64,000 bases of DNA from Pullichristensenella sp963930055 (GTDB taxonomy: Bacteria > Bacillota > Clostridia > Christensenellales > Aristaeellaceae). The notes under the pieces are model-generated. The model was not told the origin of the DNA and made no database searches. It saw only the letters and a list, made by a program, of their open reading frames with translations. Within the stretch, counting starts at the first letter, position 1. Each line of letters begins with the position of its first letter. This document shows, one piece after another, positions 1-8,264 of this stretch. The DNA is taken from contig CAWVKS010000009.1 of assembly GCA_963930055.1 (NCBI GenBank), positions 228,024 through 292,023 on the forward strand, written 5' to 3'. A program made the translations under genes and the position numbers.

Positions 1-1
1 C

Positions 2-850
2 ACGCTGATGCTGCTGGGCCTGACCGAGCCGACGGCGGGCAGCGCGGCCATCGAGGGCGTGGACTGCACGCGCGACCCCATCCGCGTCAAACGCACGGTG
101 GGCTACCTGCCCGACAACATGGGCTTTTACCCGGACATGACCGGGCGCGAAAATCTGCGCATGACCGGCAGGATGAACGGCCTGCGCGGCGAAGCGCTGG
201 AAGCGCGCATAAGCGAACTGCTTGCGCGCATGGGCGTGGCCGACGCCGCCGACCGCCGCGCCAGCACCTATTCCAAGGGCATGAAGCAGCGCCTGGGCAT
301 CGCCGACATACTCCTCAAGGACCCGGACGTGCTCATACTCGACGAACCGACCAACGGCGTCGACCCCGAGGGCATCCGCGAATTGACCGCCCTCATCCGC
401 GAACTGGCGGACAAGGACGGGCGCACCATCCTCATCTCCTCGCACCAGCTGCACCAGATCCAGCAGATCTGCGACCGCGTGGGCATCTTTGTCGGCGGCA
501 AGCTGGCGGCCTGCGGGCGCATCCATGACCTGGCGGAACAGCTGGAAAAGGAGAACGGCTACTGCTTTGCCGTGGAGGCGCAGCCGGGCGGCGAGGCGCT
601 GGGAGAGGCGCTCCGGGGCGTCGAGGGCGTGGAGAGCGTAGACTTTGAAGGCGGCCTGGCCGTGGTGCGCGCCGGCGCGGACGTGCGCGCGGCGGCCGCC
701 AGGCGCCTGGCCGAGGGCGGCTTCCAGCTGACCTATCTGCAAAAGCGCGGCGGCGACCTGGACGACATTTACGCGCGATACTTTGAAAAGGCGGGTGAGA
801 TAAATGCAGGCAAGCGCAAAGACGGCCGTCGCGCGCGGGACGCGCGTTGA
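2..850 (+). CDS. ABC transporter ATP-binding protein (5' end cut by the window)
   Basis: ATPase subunit of an ABC-2 type exporter; it would hydrolyse ATP at the inner face of the membrane to drive the permease encoded next. The Walker A motif lies just off the left edge (the reading begins at TLMLLGL). The ABC signature SKGMKQR, Walker B VLILDEPT and the switch His in ISSHQ are present. The last 100 residues form a C-terminal extension as in NosF/Bcr-type ATPases. The stop lies 47 bp inside the permease gene, so the two are translationally linked. Substrate cannot be told. Family clear, start missing. Confidence 0.93.
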   Translation, partial: TLMLLGLTEPTAGSAAIEGVDCTRDPIRVKRTVGYLPDNMGFYPDMTGRENLRMTGRMNGLRGEALEARISELLARMGVADAADRRASTYSKGMKQRLGIADILLKDPDVLILDEPTNGVDPEGIRELTALIRELADKDGRTILISSHQLHQIQQICDRVGIFVGGKLAACGRIHDLAEQLEKENGYCFAVEAQPGGEALGEALRGVEGVESVDFEGGLAVVRAGADVRAAAARRLAEGGFQLTYLQKRGGDLDDIYARYFEKAGEINAGKRKDGRRARDAR

Positions 851-1790
851 ACGCGTGTCGGGCGGCGGGTTCGCCACGCTCTACCGCAAGGAGCTGGCCG
901 ACCACTTCCGCAGTGCGCGCTTCAAGCTATTGTTTGTACTTTTGACGCTGACCAGCCTTGCCAGCCTCTTTGGCGCCTTCGACGCGCTGATGAGCGCGCA
1001 GACCAGCGAATACGTGTTCCTTTCCATGTACACGATGAGCGGCGGTTCCATCCCCTCGTTCGCCTCGTTCCTGGCCTATCTCGCCCCGCTGGTGGGGCTG
1101 GCGCTGGGCTTTGACGCCATTAACCGTGAGCGCGCGCAGGGCACGCTCACGCGCCTCGTCTCCCAGCCCATCCACCGCGACGCGGTGATCTCCGCCAAGT
1201 TCCTGGCGGGAGCCGTGGCCATCCTCATGCTGGTGTTCTTCGAGGGCGTGCTGGTGGGCGGCGTGGGGCTTGCCGTGGTCGGCGTGCCGCCGACGCTTGA
1301 GGAGCTTTTGCGGCTTTTTTCCTACCTGTTGCTGACGGCGTTTTACACCATGCTCTGGCTGGGGCTTTCCATGCTCTTCTCCGTGCTGTGCAAGCACGCG
1401 GCCACCTCGGCGCTGATCGTCATCGCCCTGTGGATCTACCTGACGGTGTTTTCCAGCATGGTTTCGAGCGTCGTCGCCAATCTCTGCTATCCGTTGGACG
1501 GCATACAGGGCTATTACAACACATTGAGCAACTACGAACTGCAACTGGGGCTGGAGCGGGTTTCGCCCTACTACCTCTACTCCGAGGCGGCGACCACGCT
1601 TTTGAACCCCGACGTGCGCTTCATCGGCTTCACCACCACGGACGCCCTTTCCGGGGCGCTGGCGGGCACGCTGTCCTTCGGGCAGAGCGCGCTTTTGGTA
1701 TGGCCGCACCTGGTGTGCATGGTGGCGCTGGTGCTGCTGGCCTTCGCCGTGGCCTGGATCGCCTTCATGCGGCAGGAAGTTCGCGCGTAA
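804..1790 (+). CDS. ABC-2 type transporter permease (NosY-like)
   Basis: Membrane subunit partnering the preceding ATPase. 328 residues with about six hydrophobic segments; a cytoplasmic N-terminal part (to about residue 40), then a long stretch with the motif INRERAQGTL after the second membrane segment, which is typical of ABC-2 permeases of the NosY/GldF kind. ATG 804 is preceded by GGTGAGAT and overlaps the ATPase gene by 47 bp. The pair is followed by a strong terminator. Exported substrate unknown; the adjacent convergent two-component system could regulate it but nothing in the sequence shows this. Confidence 0.85.
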   Translation: MQASAKTAVARGTRVERVSGGGFATLYRKELADHFRSARFKLLFVLLTLTSLASLFGAFDALMSAQTSEYVFLSMYTMSGGSIPSFASFLAYLAPLVGLALGFDAINRERAQGTLTRLVSQPIHRDAVISAKFLAGAVAILMLVFFEGVLVGGVGLAVVGVPPTLEELLRLFSYLLLTAFYTMLWLGLSMLFSVLCKHAATSALIVIALWIYLTVFSSMVSSVVANLCYPLDGIQGYYNTLSNYELQLGLERVSPYYLYSEAATTLLNPDVRFIGFTTTDALSGALAGTLSFGQSALLVWPHLVCMVALVLLAFAVAWIAFMRQEVRA

Positions 1791-1805
1791 AACGCAATAC
1801 AACAG

Positions 1806-1839
1806 GCGCCCGCCGGTCGCGTTCCGGCGGGCGCTTTTT
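1806..1839 (+). terminator. Intrinsic terminator of the ABC exporter genes
   Basis: Perfect 11-bp stem (GCGCCCGCCGG / CCGGCGGGCGC), 7-nt loop, then TTTTT. Lies between the permease stop and the convergent histidine kinase gene. Confidence 0.9.
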
Positions 1840-1849
1840 GTGGCCGCGG

Positions 1850-3070
1850 CTAGCGCGGCAGGTCGGCGGTGATGGAGAGCGTATGGCCGCGCAGGCTGGC
1901 GCGGATGCGGCCGCGGTGGGCCTCGACGGCGGCGCGGGCGATGGAGAGGCCGACGCCAAAGCCGCCGGAGGAAGCGCGCGCGGCGTCCGCGCGGTAAAAG
2001 CGCTCAAAGAGGTCGGACACCTCCTCGCGCCGCAGGCCGCCGGCGGCGTTTTCCACGCGCAGGCGCACAAAGCGGCCATGGGCGCAGAGGCGGAGCGCGA
2101 CCGTGCCGCCCGGGTCGGCGTACTTCACGGCGTTGTCCATCAGCACGCTGACCAGGCGGCGGATGGCGCCCTCGTCGCCGCAAAGGGAGAGCCCTTCCTC
2201 GACGCACACATCGAGCGCCTTGCCCAGCCGGCGCGCCGGCGCCTCAAAGCAGGCCGCCTCCTCGCGCACAACGTCCGAGAGGGGGAATTCGATCTTCGGC
2301 AGCTCCCTGCCCTCCTCCAGGCGCGAAAGCGCCGTCAGTTCCCCGGCGAGGGTGGCAAGGCGGCGCGTCTGGGCGCGTATGTCGTCGAGCCAGCCGCTTG
2401 AGCCTGCCTCCATCTGCAAAAGCTCGGCGTCGGCGTCGATGACGGTCAGCGGCGTGCGCAGTTCGTGGCTGGCGTCGGTGATGAAGCGGCGCTGGCGCGC
2501 GTAAAGGCGCTCGAAAGGGCGGACGATGCGCCCCGAGAGCAGCGCCACCAGCAAAAACACCGCCGCGTAACCGGCCAGGGCGATGAGCGCGCTGCTCAAA
2601 AGCACGTCGCGGAAGCCGGCCAGCATGCGGCCGCAATCGAGGAAGATCAGGCGCGTATCCCCGTCCTCCCCATAGCGCAAGAAGCGGTAATCGCCGACAA
2701 AGCCGGCGTCGCCGCCCTGCTGCAGCGCCTCGCGCGCGCAGGCGGCCACGCTTTCGCCATCCAGGGCGAATATGTTCTCCGTGCCCGTTTCCAGCACGTT
2801 GCCCTCCCCGTCGAGCAGGGCGGTGAAAAAGCGGATCTCATAGGGCAGCTCCGGGGACTGGAAGCGCGCCCCGGCCTGCCGCCAGTCCAGCTGCTCCGGC
2901 GCGTCCGGCAGCGCGCCGCCGCTGTCTTTGAGCAGGGAAAGCACGCTGTCCACGTCGGAAACGACGCTCTTATAGTGGAAGATGTTGAGGCCGCCGAGTA
3001 TGAGCGTCAGCACCGCCAGCAGCGAGAGCATGGAGGCGGCCACGAAGCGGCGGCGCAGGGAGCGGATCAC
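1850..3070 (-). CDS. Sensor histidine kinase
   Basis: Membrane histidine kinase of 406 aa, partner of the response regulator whose stop overlaps its ATG by 4 bp. TM1 at about 10-30, an extracytoplasmic sensor region of about 125 residues, TM2 at about 157-180, then almost directly the H box (SHELRTPL, His202) with little room for a HAMP domain. N box DNAVKYA (Asn313) and G2 box GFGVGLSIA are intact. The G1 region reads VENAAGG, so the usual DxGxG aspartate is not seen, a variation known in some kinases of this kind. Signal sensed unknown. Confidence 0.92.
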   Translation of the reverse strand: MIRSLRRRFVAASMLSLLAVLTLILGGLNIFHYKSVVSDVDSVLSLLKDSGGALPDAPEQLDWRQAGARFQSPELPYEIRFFTALLDGEGNVLETGTENIFALDGESVAACAREALQQGGDAGFVGDYRFLRYGEDGDTRLIFLDCGRMLAGFRDVLLSSALIALAGYAAVFLLVALLSGRIVRPFERLYARQRRFITDASHELRTPLTVIDADAELLQMEAGSSGWLDDIRAQTRRLATLAGELTALSRLEEGRELPKIEFPLSDVVREEAACFEAPARRLGKALDVCVEEGLSLCGDEGAIRRLVSVLMDNAVKYADPGGTVALRLCAHGRFVRLRVENAAGGLRREEVSDLFERFYRADAARASSGGFGVGLSIARAAVEAHRGRIRASLRGHTLSITADLPR

Positions 3071-3741
3071 GGCTTTTCCTCCAGCGAATAGCCGGCGTTG
3101 CGGGAGACGCAGATCTGCACGTCCGCGCCCAGCGCCTTGAGCTTTTTGCGCAGGTAGGAGATGTAGACCCAGACAACGTGCACGTCCGCGTCGCTCTCGC
3201 AGCCCCAGATGCGCTCCAGGAAGCGCTCCGTGGGCACCAGGGCACGCGGGCGGGAAAGCAGCAGCTCCATCATCTGGAACTCCCTGCGGGTGAGGCGGAA
3301 GCCGCCCGTGGGCGAGGAGAGCTCGCAGGTGGCGCGGTCCAGGGCGATATTGCCAAACCGCAGGCTCGACGTGCCGCCCGCGGCCGGGCCGCGCGTCATG
3401 GCGCGCACGCGCGCCAGCAGCTCCGCCGCGGCGAAGGGCTTGGTCAGGTAGTCGTTGGCGCCGCTGTCCAGCCCCAGAACCTTGTCCTCCACCGTGGCCC
3501 TGGCCGTGAGCAGGAGCACGGGCAGCGTCGCGCCCCCGGCGCGCAGGCGGCGCAGCACCGCCAGGCCGTCCTGCCCCGGCATCATGATGTCCAGTATGGC
3601 GGCGTCGTAGTTGCCGGAGCGCAGGTAGTCCAGCGCCTCGTCGCCGTCAAACACGGCGTCGGCCTCGTAATTGTCCTTGCGCAGTATCGCGCACAGCGCG
3701 CGGGCGAGGGAGGATTCGTCCTCCGCGACCAGTATGCGCAT
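3067..3741 (-). CDS. OmpR-family response regulator
   Basis: 224 aa. Receiver domain at 1-115 with acidic pocket EDE (7-9), phospho-acceptor Asp51 in LDIMMPG and the conserved Lys in LTKPF; winged-helix DNA-binding domain at about 130-222 (LTRREFQMMELLLSRP, then YISYLRKKL). Transcribed first in a two-gene operon with the kinase (ATGA overlap). RBS AAAGGGGG precedes the ATG. A TATGAT hexamer about 30 bp upstream of the RBS is a possible -10, without a good -35. Confidence 0.94.
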   Translation of the reverse strand: MRILVAEDESSLARALCAILRKDNYEADAVFDGDEALDYLRSGNYDAAILDIMMPGQDGLAVLRRLRAGGATLPVLLLTARATVEDKVLGLDSGANDYLTKPFAAAELLARVRAMTRGPAAGGTSSLRFGNIALDRATCELSSPTGGFRLTRREFQMMELLLSRPRALVPTERFLERIWGCESDADVHVVWVYISYLRKKLKALGADVQICVSRNAGYSLEEKP

Positions 3742-3938
3742 AATTATACCCCCTTTCTTTTATCATAGCAGCGAAAAATGAACAGCCGTTAAAAAAATGG
3801 AGGCAATTTGAAGGCAGGGGATGCAAATCGCCGCCGCGCGCCCTGTCCGCGCCACACATTCGCCTGTATCCGTATGACGGAATTTGGCCGTTTTGCGGGC
3901 TTGAATGCGTTTTTTACAGAAATGTTAGCCCGTTGCTC

Positions 3939-3967
3939 TTTACATCGCGCCAAAAACGTGGTACACT
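3939..3967 (+). promoter_or_regulatory. Sigma-A promoter of the muropeptide salvage operon
   Basis: TTTACA (3939-3944), 17-bp spacer, TACACT (3962-3967). Transcription would begin near 3974, so any start codon before that is excluded for the epimerase gene. The 3742-3938 interval otherwise shows nothing I can name. Confidence 0.75.
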
Positions 3968-4028
3968 GGTTTTAATCATTTTGAATTTTTTGATGAAAGA
4001 AATTTCATTTTCGGGAGGCGCGGCGCCC

Positions 4029-5114
4029 TTGAAGATACTCGATATACAGACCGGACGCATCTCTTTGCCGCTGGCGAGGCCGTTCAAAACCGCGCTGCGC
4101 ACGGTAGAAGCGCTCAACGACATCGTCGTGCGCGTCGTCACCGACGAGGGCGTGGGCTACGGTGAGGCGCCGCCCACCGCCGTCATCACCGGCGACACCG
4201 AAGGCTCCATACTCTGCGCCATACACGACTACATACGCCCCGCGCTCGTGGGCATGGATGTAAATGACCTTCCCGCCTGCATGGAGAAGCTCAACGCCTG
4301 CATGGTGCACAACACCACGCCCAAGGCGGCGGTGGACATGGCTCTTTACGACCTCTGGGCCAAGGCGCAGAAAAAGCCCCTCTACAAACTGCTGGGCGGG
4401 GCGCGCCCGTCGTTCAGGACCGACATCACCATTTCCGTCAACCCCGTAGAGCAAATGGTGGAGGACAGCCTGGACGCCGTGAAACAGGGCTTTGACATCC
4501 TCAAGGTCAAGGTGGGCAAGGAAGGCGAAAAGGACGTGGAGCGCATCGCCGCCATCCGCAAGGCCGTGGGGCCGAATGTGCTGCTGCGCGTGGACGCCAA
4601 CCAGGGCTGGGAGGCCGAAGAGGCCGTGCGCATCATCCGCGCCATGGAGCGCAAGGGGCTCGGCCTCGACCTGGTGGAGCAGCCCGTGCCCGCCGAGGAC
4701 GTGGACGGCCTGAAGTTCGTCACCGGCAACGTCGATACCCCCATACTCGCCGACGAGGCGGTGTTCTCCCCCCGCGACGCGGAGAACATCATCCGCCGCA
4801 GGGCGGCCGACCTGATCAACATAAAGCTGATGAAGGCCGGCGGCATCTGGAACGCCCTGAAGATCTGCCGCATGGCCGAGGAAAACGGCGTGCAGTGCAT
4901 GCTGGGCTGCATGCTGGAATCGCGCCTTTCCGTGGCGGCGGCGGCGCACCTGGCCGCCGGGCAGAAGGTCATCACCCGCGCCGACCTGGACGGCCCCTCT
5001 CTGTGCGCCGTCGATCCCTACGAGGGCGGCCCCGCGTTCGAGGGAGCGGTCATCCGCATGACGAGGGACTACGGCGTGGGCGTGAAGAACATCCCCTGCG
5101 AGGCCTGGAAGTGA
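4029..5114 (+). CDS. ykfB: L-Ala-D/L-Glu (dipeptide) epimerase, enolase superfamily
   Basis: Epimerises L-Ala-D-Glu released from peptidoglycan to L-Ala-L-Glu, so that ordinary peptidases can use it. 361 aa from the TTG at 4029, which gives the usual family N-terminus (MKILDIQTG) and has GGGAGG 10 nt upstream; in-frame starts at 3933 and 3993 are disfavoured by the promoter position and lack an RBS. Catalytic residues match the family: K159-V-K161, metal ligands Asp189 (RVDANQGW), Glu217 (EQPV) and Asp242 (ADEA), and Lys266 (NIKLMKAGG). First gene of a ten-gene operon matching the content of the B. subtilis dpp-ykf region in a different order. Confidence 0.93.
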   Translation: MKILDIQTGRISLPLARPFKTALRTVEALNDIVVRVVTDEGVGYGEAPPTAVITGDTEGSILCAIHDYIRPALVGMDVNDLPACMEKLNACMVHNTTPKAAVDMALYDLWAKAQKKPLYKLLGGARPSFRTDITISVNPVEQMVEDSLDAVKQGFDILKVKVGKEGEKDVERIAAIRKAVGPNVLLRVDANQGWEAEEAVRIIRAMERKGLGLDLVEQPVPAEDVDGLKFVTGNVDTPILADEAVFSPRDAENIIRRRAADLINIKLMKAGGIWNALKICRMAEENGVQCMLGCMLESRLSVAAAAHLAAGQKVITRADLDGPSLCAVDPYEGGPAFEGAVIRMTRDYGVGVKNIPCEAWK

Positions 5115-5168
5115 GTTCGTACCCAACTGCCCGCGGGCAGAATCGCTGATAGAAAGGACTTGGAACGC

Positions 5169-7100
5169 ATGAAACGCACGACTCGTCTGATCGCCCTGAT
5201 CGTGGCGCTGCTGCTGGCCCTGCCGATGGCGGCGCTTGCCGAGGGCAGCCCCGTGGTCTACCGCGAGCTGTACGCCAGCGAGGTGGACACGCTCAACTAC
5301 CTCTATACCACCACGACCAACAACCTGACCATCCCCGCCAACGTGGTCGATACGCTCATCGAGTACGACCGCTACGGCGTGCTGCAGCCCTCGCTGGCCG
5401 AGAGCTGGGAGCACAATGAGGACTACACCGAGTGGACGTTCCACATCCGCGAGGGCGTGAAGTGGATCGACTCCACCGGCGCGGAAGTGGCCGACGTCAC
5501 CGCCCACGACTGGGTGGCCGCCGCCCATTACATACTCGACGCCCACAACGATTCGGGCAACGAGTACAACTGGGAAGTGGCCAAGGTGGTAAACGCCGCC
5601 GAGTACTACGCCTACACCGCCTATCAGCTGGCGTTGGAGAGCGCCACCGACGGCACCGATGAAAACGGCAACGCCGTCAAGCTGGACGAGGATGGCGAGG
5701 TCATCGAGGAAGTGGCCGCCGTGGCCGCCGAGGACATCGGCGTCAAGGCCGTGGACGACTACACGCTGGTCTACACGCTCGAAGCCCCCTGCTCCTACTT
5801 CCTCTCCATGCTCTGCTGGTCGGCCTTCATGCCCGTCAACGGCGATTTCCTCGCCGAGTGCGGCGACAGCTTCGGCACCAGCGCCGAGACGCTGCTCTAC
5901 TGCGGTCCGTTCTACCTTTCCACCTTTGAGCCGCAGGTGCAGCGCGTGCTGACCAAGAACCCCACCTATTGGGACATCGACAATGTGTTCATCGACACCA
6001 TCCAGTTCACCTACAACGCCGAGGCCAGCACGCTGGGCTCCACGATGTACTTAAGCGGCGAGGTGGACTACGCCGAGATCGGCGCCAACCTGCTGGACGC
6101 CATGCTGGCTTCCTACAGCGACCAGATCCATCCCTCCCGCCCGGACGTGTCCTACTCCTACTGGTACCTGTTCAACTTCGACCCGGGCTTCGACGAGGAG
6201 TATGAGCCGGACAACTGGAAGATCGCCGTCAACAACGAGAACTTCCGCCTCTCCATCATGCACGGCCTCGACCGCGTCAACGCCATGCAGGTGTACGACT
6301 CGGCCAACCCCGAGGGCCTTCTGAACAACACCATCACCCCGCTGTCGTTTGCCTCCGCCTCCAAGGACTACGCCTACTACGGCGGCCTTGACAAGTACAC
6401 CGACGGCGAGACCTTCGACGCCGACCTGGCCCTGGAGTACAAGGAAAAGGCCGTGGAAGAGCTGACCGAGGCCGGCTGCACCTTCCCGGTGAAGGTCTAC
6501 ATGCGCTACAATCCCACCACCACCAACTGGGCCGACGAGTGCCAGCTGGTCGAGCAGCAGCTGGAGAACCTGCTGGGCGCGGACTACATCGACGTCATCG
6601 TCGAGGCCGGCCCTGAGACGGGCTTCCTCTCCGCCGTGCGCCACACCGGCGACTATGGCCTGATGAAGTGCAACTGGGGCGCGGACTTCTCCGACGCTTC
6701 CGCGTTCATCGTCGACCCGTTCTCGGAGGATTCCAATTACAGCTTCATCTACGAGAGCGACGATCCGCAGACGCAGGCCTACTATCAGGAGTATCTCGAC
6801 CTGGTGGAGACGGCTCTTTCCATCACCGACGACGACGAGGCCCGCTACGAGACCTTCGCGCAGGCCGAGGCCGTGCTGCTGGACCACGCCTTCGCCATCC
6901 CGATCCACACCAACGACCGCGTTTACACCTTCGGCAAGCTCAACGTCTTTGAAGGCCCCTATGCCGCCTTCGGCTTCTCCACGCTGCGTTACAAGGGGCA
7001 GCACGTGATGGAGACTTCCATGGGCATGGAGGAATTTGAAGAGGCTTACCAGACCTGGCTGACCGAGCGCGAAGAAGCGCTGGCCGCCGCCGCCGAATAA
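5169..7100 (+). CDS. dppE: Oligo/dipeptide ABC transporter substrate-binding protein
   Basis: SBP_bac_5 family peptide-binding protein of 643 aa; by context it binds cell-wall di/tripeptides. ATG 5169 follows AAAGGA with 11-nt spacing; a TTG three codons upstream is less likely. N-terminal signal peptide (positive KRTTR, hydrophobic core, cleavage near ALA-EG). There is no cysteine near the cleavage site, so it is not a lipoprotein, which is unusual for a Gram-positive binding protein. An insertion near residues 160-190 is rich in acidic residues. Followed by a strong hairpin before the permease genes, which usually keeps binding protein mRNA in excess. Confidence 0.92.
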   Translation: MKRTTRLIALIVALLLALPMAALAEGSPVVYRELYASEVDTLNYLYTTTTNNLTIPANVVDTLIEYDRYGVLQPSLAESWEHNEDYTEWTFHIREGVKWIDSTGAEVADVTAHDWVAAAHYILDAHNDSGNEYNWEVAKVVNAAEYYAYTAYQLALESATDGTDENGNAVKLDEDGEVIEEVAAVAAEDIGVKAVDDYTLVYTLEAPCSYFLSMLCWSAFMPVNGDFLAECGDSFGTSAETLLYCGPFYLSTFEPQVQRVLTKNPTYWDIDNVFIDTIQFTYNAEASTLGSTMYLSGEVDYAEIGANLLDAMLASYSDQIHPSRPDVSYSYWYLFNFDPGFDEEYEPDNWKIAVNNENFRLSIMHGLDRVNAMQVYDSANPEGLLNNTITPLSFASASKDYAYYGGLDKYTDGETFDADLALEYKEKAVEELTEAGCTFPVKVYMRYNPTTTNWADECQLVEQQLENLLGADYIDVIVEAGPETGFLSAVRHTGDYGLMKCNWGADFSDASAFIVDPFSEDSNYSFIYESDDPQTQAYYQEYLDLVETALSITDDDEARYETFAQAEAVLLDHAFAIPIHTNDRVYTFGKLNVFEGPYAAFGFSTLRYKGQHVMETSMGMEEFEEAYQTWLTEREEALAAAAE

Positions 7101-7131
7101 GCGGGCGGGGCTTTCAGCCGGATAAACGCCC

Positions 7132-7164
7132 GGGGCGCCGCGGCGGCCAAAGCCGCGGCGCCCC
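7132..7164 (+). other. Strong intra-operon hairpin between binding protein and permease genes
   Basis: Perfect 13-bp stem (GGGGCGCCGCGGC and its complement) with a 7-nt loop and no T-tract. It sits in the 210-bp gap between SBP and permease. Inference: RNA stabilising or processing hairpin giving more binding protein than permease. Confidence 0.65.
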
Positions 7165-7310
7165 GCAGACAGGCGACGGCAGGCGGCGCTCCCCCTCGCG
7201 GGCGCGCCCCTGCCGCCTGCTTGCAGGTAGACGTCCCGCAAAACCTTTGCATCCGCGCCCCGTCGGACGCGGATGGAAGGGCTTTGCCCCCACCAAGGAG
7301 GTCTGTTCCC

Positions 7311-8264
7311 GTGGCAAAATACATCCTCAAGCGCGTGCTGCGTTCGGTACTCACGATGCTCATCATCACCGTGATCGTCTTTTCGCTGCTGCGCCTGATG
7401 CCCATCGAGGGCTACTTTGAGAACTACGACAAGCTCTCGCAGACGCAGATCGACGTCAAGCTGCGCGATCTGGGGTTGAAAGACCCGTTGCCCGTGCAGC
7501 TGTGGAACTACATAAAGCAGGTGTTCCAGGGCGACCTGGGCGAATCGAACGTGTTCCGCAAGGGCGTGGCCATTACCGAGATCGTGGGCGAAAAGATACC
7601 CATCTCCCTGCAGATGGGGCTGATCTCCCTGGCCATCGCGCTGGCGCTGGGGCTGCCGCTGGGCATCATGATGGCGCGCAGCACGCGCACCCGCTGGAAA
7701 TTGTGGGACAAGTTCGGCACCATCTTCATCGTCGTCGTGCAGGCGGTGCCGGCGGCGGCGTACCACATACTCATACAGTTTGCCGGATCGCAGGGCGCGC
7801 TGCATCTGCCCATGCTCTTCAAGCAGGGCGATTTGCGCAGCTATATACTGCCGATCTTCTCCCTGGCCATCGGCAACATCGCCTACTACGCCATGTGGCT
7901 GCGGCGCTACATGGTGGACGAGTCCAACAAGGACTACATCCGCCTGGCGCGCGCCAAGGGCCTGCCCAGCGGCGCCATCTCCCGCCGCCACATGTTCAGA
8001 AACGCCATGGTGCCGCTGATCCAGTACATCCCCAACAGCATACTCTTTACGCTGATGGGCTCCTTGTATGTGGAATCGCTCTATTCCATTCCCGGCATGG
8101 GCGGCCTTCTGGTCACGGTCATCAAGCGGCAGGACAACACCATGGTGGTGGCGCTGGTGCTCATCTACGCGGCCATCTCCATCCTCGGCCTGCTCTTTGG
8201 CGACATACTCATGGCCATTCTCGACCCCCGCATCAGTTTCACCAAGAAGGAGGGCGCGCGCTGA
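7311..8264 (+). CDS. dppB: Dipeptide ABC transporter permease (DppB type)
   Basis: 317 aa, six predicted membrane helices, starting MAKYILKRVLRSVLTML as in DppB/OppB. Cytoplasmic EAA loop recognisable at YIRLARAKGLPSGAI. GTG 7311 is chosen because AGGAGG lies 9 nt upstream and it gives the normal family N-terminus. Its TGA overlaps the ATG of the next permease by one base. Confidence 0.95.
   Translation: MAKYILKRVLRSVLTMLIITVIVFSLLRLMPIEGYFENYDKLSQTQIDVKLRDLGLKDPLPVQLWNYIKQVFQGDLGESNVFRKGVAITEIVGEKIPISLQMGLISLAIALALGLPLGIMMARSTRTRWKLWDKFGTIFIVVVQAVPAAAYHILIQFAGSQGALHLPMLFKQGDLRSYILPIFSLAIGNIAYYAMWLRRYMVDESNKDYIRLARAKGLPSGAISRRHMFRNAMVPLIQYIPNSILFTLMGSLYVESLYSIPGMGGLLVTVIKRQDNTMVVALVLIYAAISILGLLFGDILMAILDPRISFTKKEGAR

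Noticed and set aside
1388..2401. Plus-strand frame across the exporter permease end and the kinase gene
   Set aside because: It reads through a strong terminator and is antisense to a kinase with complete motifs.
3742..3760. TATAAT directly before the response regulator start as its -10
   Set aside because: It lies only two bases from the ATG and downstream of the RBS, so it cannot serve this gene; no matching -35.
4005..5546. 513-codon open frame on the minus strand opposite the epimerase gene
   Set aside because: Antisense shadow in GC-rich DNA: His/Gly/Val-rich translation without motifs, opposite a gene with intact active site.
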